Notes under the pieces: model-generated
Databases searched by the model: none
Told to the model about the DNA's origin: nothing
The model's input: only the letters and a program-made list of their open reading frames with translations
NCBI GenBank assembly: GCA_963851385.1
Contig: CAWKPE010000012.1
Location: 62,001-126,000 of the forward strand
DNA length: 64,000 bases
Direction: 5' to 3'
Source of the DNA: CAWEFA01 sp963851385
GTDB taxonomy: Bacteria > Bacteroidota > Bacteroidia > Bacteroidales > DTGW01
Part shown: piece by piece, positions 49,018 through 57,989 of the stretch
Position numbering within the stretch: position 1 is the stretch's first letter
Layout: every line of letters begins with the position of its first letter
Translations under genes and position numbers: made by a program

Positions 49018-50526
49018 ATGGCTGAAGTTAATGGAGAAATTATACAGGTTATTGGTCCTGTTGTTGATGTAATATTTGAAGCAAAAGACACGGAATTGCC
49101 TAATATTCATGATGCACTTGAGATTGACAGGGGTAATGGCCAGTCATTAATTATTGAGTGCCAGCAACATATTGGTGAAAATACTGTTCGTACAATAGCT
49201 ATGGATTCAACTGACGGCTTACAACGTGGTATGAAAGTTAAATCCACAGGAACAGCCATCACCATGCCGATTGGTGATCAAATCAGGGGACGTTTACTCA
49301 ATGTGGTTGGTAATGCTATTGATGGTCTTGGTGATGTTGACAAAAAAGGAGGTTACCAAATTCATGGTGAACCACCACATTTCGATCAATTAAAAACAGA
49401 AAGTGAAGTACTTTTTACTGGTATTAAGGTTATTGATCTTTTGGAACCCTATGCTAAAGGAGGGAAAATAGGATTGTTCGGTGGCGCAGGTGTTGGCAAA
49501 ACCGTAATTATTATGGAGCTTATTAACAATATAGCTAAAAAATATTCCGGACTTTCAGTATTTGCAGGAGTTGGTGAGCGAACACGTGAGGGGAATGATT
49601 TGTTGAGGGAAATGATTGAATCAGGTGTTATCCGTTATGGAGAAGCTTTCAAACACAGCATGGAGAAAGGAAGTTGGGATTTGTCAAAAGTTGATATGGA
49701 AGAAATTCTCAAATCACAGGCAACTCTTGTGTTTGGACAAATGAATGAACCACCTGGCGCACGCGCTACTGTTGCATTATCAGGACTTACAGTTGCTGAA
49801 TCATTTCGCGATGGTGATGAAAAAAGTGGTGGTCGGGATATTTTATTCTTTATTGATAATATTTTCCGTTTTACACAAGCTGGTTCTGAAGTATCTGCTT
49901 TATTAGGTCGCATGCCATCTGCTGTTGGTTATCAGCCTACCTTATCTACCGAAATGGGTATTATGCAGGAGAGAATTACCTCTACCAAACGTGGCTCTAT
50001 AACATCTGTTCAGGCAATATATGTTCCTGCCGATGATTTGACAGATCCTGCACCTGCTACTACTTTCGCGCATCTCGATGCTACGACAGTTTTAAGTCGT
50101 AAAATTTCAGAACTTGGTATTTATCCGGCAGTCGACCCATTAGATTCTACATCAAGAATACTTACTCCTGATATTGTTGGAAAAGAACACTATCAGACTG
50201 CCCAAAATATTAAACAAATATTGCAGCGCTATAAAGAACTTCAAGATATTATTGCTATTCTAGGCATGGATGAACTTACAGAAGAGGATAAGCTTATTGT
50301 AAATCGTGCAAGACGCGTTCAAAGATTTCTATCTCAACCTTTCTTTGTAGCTGAAGCATTTACAGGTTTAAAAGGAGTACTTGTTTCTATTGAAGACACT
50401 ATTAAAGGTTTCAATATGATTATGAATGGAGATGTAGATAAGTACCCAGAAGCTGCTTTTAATCTTGTTGGTACAATTGAAGAAGCGATAGAAAAAGGAG
50501 AAAAGTTGCTTGAAGCAGCCAAATAA
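49018..50526 (+). CDS. atpD: F1F0 ATP synthase beta subunit
   Basis: The catalytic F1 subunit. The Walker A loop is 'GLFGGAGVGKTVIIMELINN', followed by 'VFAGVGERTREGNDL' and the Walker B/catalytic region 'GGRDILFFIDNIFRFTQAGS'. 'EVSALLGRMPSAVGYQPTLS' and 'ALSGLTVAE' are also canonical. Length is 502 residues, as in Bacteroidota. It is followed 56 bases later by atpC on the same strand, then a terminator, giving a two-gene atpDC operon. The other ATP synthase genes are not in the window. Confidence 0.97.
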   Translation: MAEVNGEIIQVIGPVVDVIFEAKDTELPNIHDALEIDRGNGQSLIIECQQHIGENTVRTIAMDSTDGLQRGMKVKSTGTAITMPIGDQIRGRLLNVVGNAIDGLGDVDKKGGYQIHGEPPHFDQLKTESEVLFTGIKVIDLLEPYAKGGKIGLFGGAGVGKTVIIMELINNIAKKYSGLSVFAGVGERTREGNDLLREMIESGVIRYGEAFKHSMEKGSWDLSKVDMEEILKSQATLVFGQMNEPPGARATVALSGLTVAESFRDGDEKSGGRDILFFIDNIFRFTQAGSEVSALLGRMPSAVGYQPTLSTEMGIMQERITSTKRGSITSVQAIYVPADDLTDPAPATTFAHLDATTVLSRKISELGIYPAVDPLDSTSRILTPDIVGKEHYQTAQNIKQILQRYKELQDIIAILGMDELTEEDKLIVNRARRVQRFLSQPFFVAEAFTGLKGVLVSIEDTIKGFNMIMNGDVDKYPEAAFNLVGTIEEAIEKGEKLLEAAK

Positions 50527-50582
50527 TTTTCAATCATTCAGAATAATTTAGCTAGGAAGCTTTTTAATTGTAATAATAAAAA

Positions 50583-50822
50583 ATGCATTTAGAGATAGTT
50601 ACTCCGGACAAAAAAATATTTTCAGGAGATATCAAGTTGATTCAGATTCCTGGAAGTAAAGGTCAATTTGAAGTATTACGAAATCATGCACCTATAATTT
50701 CTACTTTATCTGAAGGACAAATTAAAATCATTTCACCTGAAGGGGAAAAGACATTTTTTGATATAATGGGTGGAGTAATTGAAGTGAAAAATAATGAAAT
50801 TATAGTTTTAGCAGAAATATAA
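50583..50822 (+). CDS. atpC: F1F0 ATP synthase epsilon subunit, short form
   Basis: Epsilon couples rotation between gamma and the c ring. Only the N-terminal beta-sandwich is encoded ('MHLEIVTPDKKIFSGDIKLI', 'PGSKGQFEVLRNHAPIISTL', 'GGVIEVKNNEIIVLAE'); the C-terminal helical, regulatory half found in E. coli is absent. At 79 residues it is the short form common in Bacteroidota, so this is not a truncation. It is in an operon with atpD and ends at a terminator 22 bases downstream. Confidence 0.93.
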   Translation: MHLEIVTPDKKIFSGDIKLIQIPGSKGQFEVLRNHAPIISTLSEGQIKIISPEGEKTFFDIMGGVIEVKNNEIIVLAEI

Positions 50823-50844
50823 AAAAAATCGAATTAACGGATAG

Positions 50845-50866
50845 GCCGGGAAATCCCGGCTTTTTA
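50845..50866 (+). terminator. Rho-independent terminator of the atpDC operon
   Basis: GCCGGG (50845-50850) pairs with CCCGGC (50855-50860) around AAAT, followed by TTTTTATTT. Confidence 0.88.
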
Positions 50867-50949
50867 TTTAGTATTTCTTAAGAATTAACAATAATTTATT
50901 GATTCAAATTCGTTTAATGATCGTGTAATTTTTTTATTGAAAAGCATTT

Positions 50950-51588
50950 ATGTTTAATTATTATCGCTATACCTTCTATATTAAATATTTAAAAATATTT
51001 TTGCCTTTTATTCTATTTTTATTTGTCCCAATTACTACTTTTTCGCAAAACTTAGATATTCGCATTTTGAAATCTATTAATTCGCCAAATTCATTGCCCT
51101 CGGACAAATATTTTCAATTGATTTCAAATTCAGCAGTTTTTATAAATATAGGTGCTCCTTTAGGATTAGCAGTATTTGCTTTGGTAAAGCATGATAAAGA
51201 AACTATCATAAATGCTAGCACGACAGCAGCAGCCAGCATAATTTGCAGTGGGTTGACTTATGCTATTAAATATACAGTAAACCGTAAAAGACCATTTGAA
51301 ACTTATCCAAACTTAATTACAAAAAAATCTTATGGAGGAGATCCCTCATTTCCATCAAGTCATACTTCGGCTGCTTTTGCAACTGCAACTTCATTAAGCA
51401 TTATCTATCCGAAATGGTACGTAATTGCACCTTCTTATGCTTGGGCCAGTGTAGTTGCATATTCCAGAATGGATCTAGGAGTACATTACCCTTCTGATGT
51501 TTTAGCCGGTATTATTGTTGGTATGGGTACCTCTTATATTACTTTTAAAGCACAAAAGTGGTTAAATAATAAGCCAAAATCTAAATGA
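50950..51588 (+). CDS. PAP2-superfamily phosphatase
   Basis: A 212-residue membrane protein with an N-terminal signal-like helix ('IFLPFILFLFVPITTFSQ') and further hydrophobic segments. The PAP2 signature is complete: 'KYTVNRKRPFE' (KxxxxxxRP), 'FPSSHTSAAFATAT' (PSGH-type, here PSSH) and 'YSRMDLGVHYPSDVLAG' (SRxxxxxHxxxD). The family removes phosphate from phosphatidate, undecaprenyl diphosphate or lipid A intermediates. The substrate is unknown; the first step would occur on the periplasmic side of the membrane. Confidence 0.88.
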   Translation: MFNYYRYTFYIKYLKIFLPFILFLFVPITTFSQNLDIRILKSINSPNSLPSDKYFQLISNSAVFINIGAPLGLAVFALVKHDKETIINASTTAAASIICSGLTYAIKYTVNRKRPFETYPNLITKKSYGGDPSFPSSHTSAAFATATSLSIIYPKWYVIAPSYAWASVVAYSRMDLGVHYPSDVLAGIIVGMGTSYITFKAQKWLNNKPKSK

Positions 51589-51799
51589 AAAAAGCAAATC
51601 GGATATACAAAATATTTATTCAGGGATAGTATTGAAAAGTTAAATTAAAGCTTTAATTGCAGGTTCGATTGCTTTTATCGCAAAATTGTTTTCGTACTTT
51701 TATATCTTATAAATTTGGTGAAATATAATAGCTTTACATCTAGCATAAAAAAATAGATTAATTATTTTTTAAATTGAAATACTTTTAGAAGTTATATTT

Positions 51800-52528
51800 A
51801 TGAGAAATGTATCTTTATTTATAGTTTTAATTCTTTTAAATATGCAAACAAAAGCTCAAAAAACTATTACATTCCCTTCGCTAGACAGTTTGCCAGTAAC
51901 TGCAGATTTTTACGAAAGCAAAAGTTTAGACCCTTATCTTTTACTTTTTCATCAGGCCGGATACAGTCGAGGTGAATACAAAGAAACAGCAGAAAAATTT
52001 GTTAAACTAGGCTATAATTGCCTTGCCGTGGATTTGAGATCAGGTGATGAAGTAAATTTTGTAAAAAATAAAACCGCTGAAGCAGCAATAGAAAAAAACT
52101 TACAAACAAATTATTTTGATGCTAAACAAGATATGCAAGCAGCAATTGAATATGCAGAAAGACAAAGTAAAAAACCTATAATTATTTTGGGCAGTTCATA
52201 TTCCGCTTCATTGAGTCTTCTTTTGGCAAAAGAGAATTCTAATATTAAAGCTGTTATTGCATTTAGTCCCGGTGAATATTTCGATAATAAGAATATGATA
52301 AGAGATTCCATTCAGGGATTGTCAATACCAATATTTGCTGCATCATCGGAGAATGAGTATCCGTATATGAAGGAATTATTCTCAAAAGTAAATCAAAATG
52401 TCCTTACTCTTTTTAAACCTAAAAATGATAAAGGAATTCACGGATCAAAAGCACTTTGGGAAAATAACAGCAGTAGTAATGAATACTGGTTGGCATTAAT
52501 GCTATTTTTTAGCCAATTAAAAGAATAA
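51800..52528 (+). CDS. Exported alpha/beta hydrolase
   Basis: A 242-residue protein with a signal peptide ('MRNVSLFIVLILLNMQTKAQ'). It has the alpha/beta hydrolase fold of the dienelactone-hydrolase type: 'YLLLFHQAGYSRGEYKETAE' (oxyanion region), 'GYNCLAVDLRSG', the nucleophile elbow 'IILGSSYSASLSLLLAKE' (Ser after GSSY), 'IFAASSENEYPY' and a catalytic His in 'DKGIHGSKALW'. The substrate is unknown. It is probably periplasmic. It is followed about 100 bases later by a glycosyltransferase. Confidence 0.82.
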   Translation: MRNVSLFIVLILLNMQTKAQKTITFPSLDSLPVTADFYESKSLDPYLLLFHQAGYSRGEYKETAEKFVKLGYNCLAVDLRSGDEVNFVKNKTAEAAIEKNLQTNYFDAKQDMQAAIEYAERQSKKPIIILGSSYSASLSLLLAKENSNIKAVIAFSPGEYFDNKNMIRDSIQGLSIPIFAASSENEYPYMKELFSKVNQNVLTLFKPKNDKGIHGSKALWENNSSSNEYWLALMLFFSQLKE

Positions 52529-52626
52529 GGGAAAAAGCAATTTGATTTCACAATCATAAATAGTGCCTCTACTAAATCAAGTTTCAAATTAAATTATTCC
52601 TACTTGGGGAATTTGAAGAGCCGTCA

Positions 52627-53634
52627 ATGAAAATAAAATTCTTAATAATCCGATTTAGCTCAATTGGAGATATAGTTCTTACAACTCCTATTGTTCGATG
52701 CTTAAAGCAACAAGTTGAAAAAGCCGAAGTACATTTTGTAACAAAAAAGCAATATGCTTCTATTGTAACGTCAAATCCGTATATTGATAAAATACATTTA
52801 TTAGATAACAATCTCAATAATTTGATAAATGAGCTTAAGGAAGAGAAATATGACTACATAATTGACCTTCACCATAACTTGCGTAGTTTAATTCTAAAAG
52901 CCAGACTTAGAACACTCAGTTTTTCATTTAACAAGATAAATTTTCAGAAATGGTTAATGGTGGTCTTTAAAAAAAACATCTTGCCTAATAAGCACATTGT
53001 GGATCGTTACTTCAAAACTGTCAACCTATTTGATGTTAAAAATGACAATAAAGGATTAGACTTCTTTATCGAATCTAAAAATGAAATTGATGTATTTTCC
53101 CTGCCATTAAATTTCCATCAAGGATATGTTGCATTAGTCATAGGTGCCAAACATTCTACCAAACAAATGCCAGATGATAAACTTGCACAATTATGTATTG
53201 AAATAAATATGCCTTTTATTTTATTGGGAGATTCAGAAGATAGAGCAAAAGCTGAAAGTATCGTTCATCAGTCAGGAAAAACAAATGTTTATGTGGCTTG
53301 CGGAGGTTATAATATACAGCAATCAGCTTCATTGGTCAGACAAGCAAAATTAGTAATTACGCATGACACAGGTTTGATGCACATTGCTGCAGCATTTAAA
53401 CAAAAAATAATTTCAATTTGGGGAAATACGATTCCTGAATTTGGAATGTATCCTTACATTCCAGATAAAGATTATTATACTTTCGAAGTCAAAGGACTTA
53501 AATGTCGACCATGTTCGAAATTGGGTTATAGAAAGTGCCCAAGAAAGCATTTTGATTGCATGAATAAACAGGATATTAGAAGTATTGTAGAATTATGCAA
53601 CGAATTGCTTACAAATAAAGCAACTTTAATTTAG
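52627..53634 (+). CDS. GT9-family glycosyltransferase (heptosyltransferase-like)
   Basis: A 335-residue cytoplasmic protein. The start 'IKFLIIRFSSIGDIVLTTPI' is the GT9 hallmark, with 'VHFVTKKQYASIV' next. The C-terminal half has 'LVITHDTGLMHIAAAFKQKI' (sugar-nucleotide-site Asp) and 'ISIWGNTIPEFGMYPY', followed by a Cys-rich stretch 'LKCRPCSKLGYRKCPRKHFD'. GT9 enzymes add heptose to the LPS core. Whether the sugar here is heptose cannot be told; many Bacteroidota lack classical heptose. It stands alone. Confidence 0.88.
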   Translation: MKIKFLIIRFSSIGDIVLTTPIVRCLKQQVEKAEVHFVTKKQYASIVTSNPYIDKIHLLDNNLNNLINELKEEKYDYIIDLHHNLRSLILKARLRTLSFSFNKINFQKWLMVVFKKNILPNKHIVDRYFKTVNLFDVKNDNKGLDFFIESKNEIDVFSLPLNFHQGYVALVIGAKHSTKQMPDDKLAQLCIEINMPFILLGDSEDRAKAESIVHQSGKTNVYVACGGYNIQQSASLVRQAKLVITHDTGLMHIAAAFKQKIISIWGNTIPEFGMYPYIPDKDYYTFEVKGLKCRPCSKLGYRKCPRKHFDCMNKQDIRSIVELCNELLTNKATLI

Positions 53635-53944
53635 ATGTTATTTTATCTTTTTAGTTATATTTTACTTCGACTCGAAAAGAGCTATTTTTTAAAAAATAAT
53701 TACACAAATTTTTCTTCCGATCTAAGTTGAAAAAATTGATTTTTCATTATTCATAAATGACATTTCCTATTCATGTATATATAACTCATATATTGTTCTT
53801 TATATTAATATATGCGTTAAAATCATTTCATGAAATGATATAGCTGTAAAATAATATTGTTATACAATAAATTTTTACCTGACATTTATCAACTTTTTTC
53901 CTGTCTTTTGCGTATACATGCATAAATACTAGTAAAGTTTAGCT
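53635..53944. other. A+T-rich intergenic region
   Basis: These 310 bases precede the first LamG/fibronectin-III gene. No coding frame, hairpin or clear TAnnTTTG element is visible; the region must hold the promoter of that gene. Confidence 0.45.
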
Positions 53945-56900
53945 ATGAAAAACAAAACAAAATATTGGTTAATACTAATTGCCTTAATATTCCCTTTATT
54001 CATTTCTGCTCAACAGAATCCAAATTGTCTTTCATTTGATGGAATTAACGATTATATTTCTCTAGGAAACAACAGCAAATTACAACCCGTCTTATCTCTT
54101 ACTGTTGAAGCTTGGGTAAATTTGAATAATTGGAATGCTTCGAATACAGAAGAAATAGTTTCAACTTTTTTCACATATGGGTACCAATTAAAGTTTAAAA
54201 CTGATACCCTTCAGGCAGTAGTATATAGAAATGGAAGTGCTGCAAATGCTTCCTTTAATGTAAGTTCTTTATCAGGATGGCATCATGTTGCTTTTACTTA
54301 TGATGGTCGATATATCAGATTATATTTAGATGGTGTATTAAAAAAGACAAATGATGCCGGAGCAACTTATCCAATAAGATATAATTCATCTTATGGTACA
54401 GTAATAGGTGCAAATTCTAATGGAACATCAGAGTATTTAAAAGGAAAAATTGACGAAGTTCGCATTTGGTCAGCAGTGCGAACAGCTTCACAGCTATTAA
54501 ACAATATGAACACTGAACTAACTACTTCTACTGCCAATTTAGTCGCTTATTATCGTTTTAATCAGGGAACAGCAAATGGTAGTAATTCAGGTCAAACAAC
54601 ACTTAACGATTTGACATCGAACGTAATAAATGGCACATTAATAAATTTTGCACTTACAGGTTCATCATCGAATTGGACAAACGGTTATCCATTAAAGCCT
54701 ATTGATCAATCTTCAAATGTCACTTATAGTAATGTTCAAGCCAATCAAGTAACAATATCCTGGACTCGCCCAGGATTAAATAAAGGTGGTAACAGTGTAA
54801 AAGTATTTATGAAGCAAACTACTACAGGTTCTGCCTCTCCTGTTGATGGAACAAATTATACAGCAAATACCAGTTTTGGATCTGGAACACAAATAGGTGC
54901 AACAGGATGGTATTGCATTTACGATGGAAGTGACACAAGTGTAACAGTAACAAACCTTTTATCAAATACAGCTTATCGCACAAATGTTATTGAATATCAG
55001 TCAGTAACTGGATTAACTACCAGATATAGTGTTGCAACCGGAACAGGTAACCCTGCTAATAAAACTACAGATATGTCGGCTCCAACTGTTCAGGCAACAA
55101 ATTTGACATTTTCTTCTATTACTGCCACCAAATATACTGTCACTTGGACAAGAGGAAACGGAAGCAACTGTATTGTTTTTGTTAACCAAACTACAAATGG
55201 CACAGCATCTCCAGTTATTAATACAACATATACCGCAAATAGTGCTTTTGGAAATGGCTCCCAAATAGGAACAACTGGATGGTATTGTGTTTATAAAGGG
55301 GACGGAGCATCAGTTACTATTACTGGTGTGAACTCAAATACAACATACAGGACTATGGTATGTGAATATAATGGCTCAGCAGCATCAGAAAATTATCTTA
55401 CCATATCTTCAACTAATAATCCAAAAAATCAAACAACAGATTTTACTGTTCCAACAACACAAGCCTCAAGTATTAATTTTGTAACTATCACTGGCAATAC
55501 TTTTATAGCAAACTGGACTAGAGGAAATGGAAGCAATTGTATTGTTTTTGTCAAAAGTACAAGCACTGGCAATGCAGCACCTGTAAACAATACTACTTAT
55601 ACAGCTAACTCAATTTATGGCAATGGATCACAAATTAGCTCAACTGGATGGTACTGTGTTTATAAAGGTGCCGTATCTTCAGTTAATATTACAGGTATGA
55701 ATCCTGGTACTACTTATAGAGTTATGGTATGTGAATATAATGGTACTTCTGGATTTGAAAAATACCTGACCAGTACATCGACAAATAATCCAAATAACCA
55801 GATTACTGACTTCCTCACTCCTTCAATCCAAGCATCTAATATAGTTTTTTCTTCTACAGCAAATACAACTTTTAAAGCAACCTGGACCAGGGGAAATGGA
55901 AGCAATTGTATAGCTTTCGTAAAACAAACCAATAATGATGTCCCTCTATTAAGTGATAAAACGACTTATACAGCTAATGCTACATTTAAGAGTGGCAGCC
56001 AACTTGGAACTTCGGGATGGTATTGTGTATATAAAGGCTCTAGTAATACAGTAACTGTAAAAGGTTTGAATACAGCTACAACTTATAAAATGATGGTGTT
56101 TGAATTCAATGGCACAGCTGGAAATGAAAAATATAATACAAACACTTCCGTTGCTAATCCAAATTTGAACATTACATTGCCAATCACAACCTGGAATGGT
56201 ACTTCATGGAATAATGGCGCACCGACTTCAGGAACGGCTGTTGTAATTGCAGCAAATTATAATCAAACGATTAATATAATATGCAACTCGCTATATATTA
56301 ATAATAATGCAGTATTGAATGTAATGCCCGGGATAGCTTTGACAGTAAATAGTGATTTTACAAATTATGGTACGCTGAATTTAAAATCGCCTTTAAACAA
56401 TACTGAATCCGGTTCATTCATTGCCTACGGACAAATAGCAAATTTCGGAACAATGAATGCGGAGAGATATATAGCTCCCAGTACATTGCAATCTAATGAC
56501 AGAACATGGCATACTTTAAGCGCTCCTATTTCAAATTATTCTGAAGGAATGACATATTCCGTAGATTATGTTTGCAGATATTTAGAAGCCAGTAATACAT
56601 GGGTTAATTTAAAAACCGGAGATTCTATATATCGTATGAAAGGTTACTTAGTCAAAACTACCAATTCTGGTGGGCAAGTATTAAATTTTAATGGAACATT
56701 CAATACCGGGACTCAACAGATACCAGTCATTAATTCAAAATCTGACGCATTACATGGTTATAATTCAATTGGAAATCCTTATCCTTCAGCTATTGACTGG
56801 AATGCTTCAACAGGATGGACAAAAACAAATATTACCGGTACAATATGGATTTGGAATCCAGTTACGCAAGTTTATGCTACCTGGGATGGAACGGTAGGCA

Positions 56901-57694
56901 CTAATGGAGGGAGTCAATACATTCCTGCCATGCAGGGTTTCTTGGTACAAGTGTCTGAAGGGAATTCTTCCGGTTTAATCGGTATGACAGATGCTATTAG
57001 AGTTCATAGTACACAAACATTTCTTAAAAGTGGTAAAGTTGAGCCTGAATTAATAAGACTTAAAACTTCGGGTAATAATTTTAGCGATGAATTAGTTTTT
57101 TACAAATCTAATGGGCCAAATACAGCTTATAAACTTTTTAGTGATTCGGTACCTGTTCCTCAAATTTATAATATAGACGAAAACTCCTTGTACTCAATTT
57201 TCAAAGTTTCTCCTGACATATCAGATACAACCTTTCAAATTGGTTTCAGGTGCATAAAAAGTGGTGAATATTCAATTAGTGCTGATCAAATTACCTTCGA
57301 TACAACAAAATTATCTATTTATTTGATTGATAATGCCACAAATAATTCAATACGATTAAGCCCTGGTACTACTTATAAATTCGATTACATTCAAGGTGAA
57401 AACGAATTTAGATTTAATTTGCAAATAAAAAGTAACCAAAACAATATAACATTGGTTAAAAATGATCAGAATGAATCTATTAAAGTATGGTCCTATTCTA
57501 ATAATATTTATTTTATTATCCCGTTTGAAGGTTTATCAAAAATATTTATTTATGATGCAATAGGAAGGAATATATTAACAAAAGATTTTTATAATAAAGG
57601 AACATATAACTTAGAATTAAGCAAAAGTGGTATTTACTTTGTTAATGTAAATAACAATGGGCAAACTTATAATAAAAAAGTTTTTGTAAAATAA
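53945..57694 (+). CDS. LamG plus fibronectin-III-repeat T9SS surface protein, copy 1
   Basis: A 1249-residue cell-surface protein. Signal peptide 1-22; LamG (concanavalin A-like) domain about 30-230 with 'GINDYISLGNNSKLQP', 'GWHHVAFTYDGRYIRLYLDG' and 'GKIDEVRIWSAVRT'. About five fibronectin-III-like repeats of about 120 residues follow (about 250-740), each with 'WTRGNGSNCIVFV', 'GWYCVYKG' and 'TTYRVMVCEYNG'. A beta-rich region (about 740-1010) leads to a linker and a T9SS type-A C-terminus ending 'GQTYNKKVFVK'. LamG plus Fn3 suggests adhesion or glycan binding. It is followed 10 bases later by a small anchor-like protein gene, and both are duplicated downstream. Confidence 0.85.
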   Translation: MKNKTKYWLILIALIFPLFISAQQNPNCLSFDGINDYISLGNNSKLQPVLSLTVEAWVNLNNWNASNTEEIVSTFFTYGYQLKFKTDTLQAVVYRNGSAANASFNVSSLSGWHHVAFTYDGRYIRLYLDGVLKKTNDAGATYPIRYNSSYGTVIGANSNGTSEYLKGKIDEVRIWSAVRTASQLLNNMNTELTTSTANLVAYYRFNQGTANGSNSGQTTLNDLTSNVINGTLINFALTGSSSNWTNGYPLKPIDQSSNVTYSNVQANQVTISWTRPGLNKGGNSVKVFMKQTTTGSASPVDGTNYTANTSFGSGTQIGATGWYCIYDGSDTSVTVTNLLSNTAYRTNVIEYQSVTGLTTRYSVATGTGNPANKTTDMSAPTVQATNLTFSSITATKYTVTWTRGNGSNCIVFVNQTTNGTASPVINTTYTANSAFGNGSQIGTTGWYCVYKGDGASVTITGVNSNTTYRTMVCEYNGSAASENYLTISSTNNPKNQTTDFTVPTTQASSINFVTITGNTFIANWTRGNGSNCIVFVKSTSTGNAAPVNNTTYTANSIYGNGSQISSTGWYCVYKGAVSSVNITGMNPGTTYRVMVCEYNGTSGFEKYLTSTSTNNPNNQITDFLTPSIQASNIVFSSTANTTFKATWTRGNGSNCIAFVKQTNNDVPLLSDKTTYTANATFKSGSQLGTSGWYCVYKGSSNTVTVKGLNTATTYKMMVFEFNGTAGNEKYNTNTSVANPNLNITLPITTWNGTSWNNGAPTSGTAVVIAANYNQTINIICNSLYINNNAVLNVMPGIALTVNSDFTNYGTLNLKSPLNNTESGSFIAYGQIANFGTMNAERYIAPSTLQSNDRTWHTLSAPISNYSEGMTYSVDYVCRYLEASNTWVNLKTGDSIYRMKGYLVKTTNSGGQVLNFNGTFNTGTQQIPVINSKSDALHGYNSIGNPYPSAIDWNASTGWTKTNITGTIWIWNPVTQVYATWDGTVGTNGGSQYIPAMQGFLVQVSEGNSSGLIGMTDAIRVHSTQTFLKSGKVEPELIRLKTSGNNFSDELVFYKSNGPNTAYKLFSDSVPVPQIYNIDENSLYSIFKVSPDISDTTFQIGFRCIKSGEYSISADQITFDTTKLSIYLIDNATNNSIRLSPGTTYKFDYIQGENEFRFNLQIKSNQNNITLVKNDQNESIKVWSYSNNIYFIIPFEGLSKIFIYDAIGRNILTKDFYNKGTYNLELSKSGIYFVNVNNNGQTYNKKVFVK

Positions 57695-57703
57695 ATTTTA
57701 AAA

Positions 57704-57973
57704 ATGATAAAGAAAGTTTCACTCTTTTGCAAAGCGATAGCAGTTTCCTTATTATTACTTAATTCCTTTTATATCTCATTTGCTCAGGGATCTCCTCCAC
57801 AACAAGGGAATAATGGACATATTTCTCCGAATGACGGTGGTCCAGGAGAACCTCTTGGTAGTAGTAGTACCCTTCTCAATTCAAATGCAATTTATATTTT
57901 ATTAGTAGGTGTATTATTATTTATTATTCTTAGCTTTCAAACTTTATCTTATTTCTCGCGATTGAATTTTTAA
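57704..57973 (+). CDS. Small PID-CTERM-like protein, degenerate anchor, copy 1
   Basis: An 89-residue protein: signal peptide (1-28, 'IAVSLLLLNSFYISFAQ'), a Gly/Pro/Asn-rich middle ('GSPPQQGNNGHISPNDGGPG'), then a C-terminal hydrophobic helix ('AIYILLVGVLLFIILSF'). It is homologous over its length to the 92-residue copy at 62487. That copy has 'APLDSNAIYVLL' and ends the helix with a basic RKK; here the P-L-D becomes L-L-N and the basic stop is missing, so the sorting signal looks damaged. It begins 10 bases after the LamG gene stop and is probably co-transcribed. Confidence 0.65.
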   Translation: MIKKVSLFCKAIAVSLLLLNSFYISFAQGSPPQQGNNGHISPNDGGPGEPLGSSSTLLNSNAIYILLVGVLLFIILSFQTLSYFSRLNF

Positions 57974-57989
57974 TCGAATCTTTGGGTAT

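Noticed and set aside
50583..50822. atpC as a truncated pseudogene
   Set aside because: Short epsilon subunits lacking the C-terminal helices are usual in Bacteroidota, and the gene is followed by a normal operon terminator.
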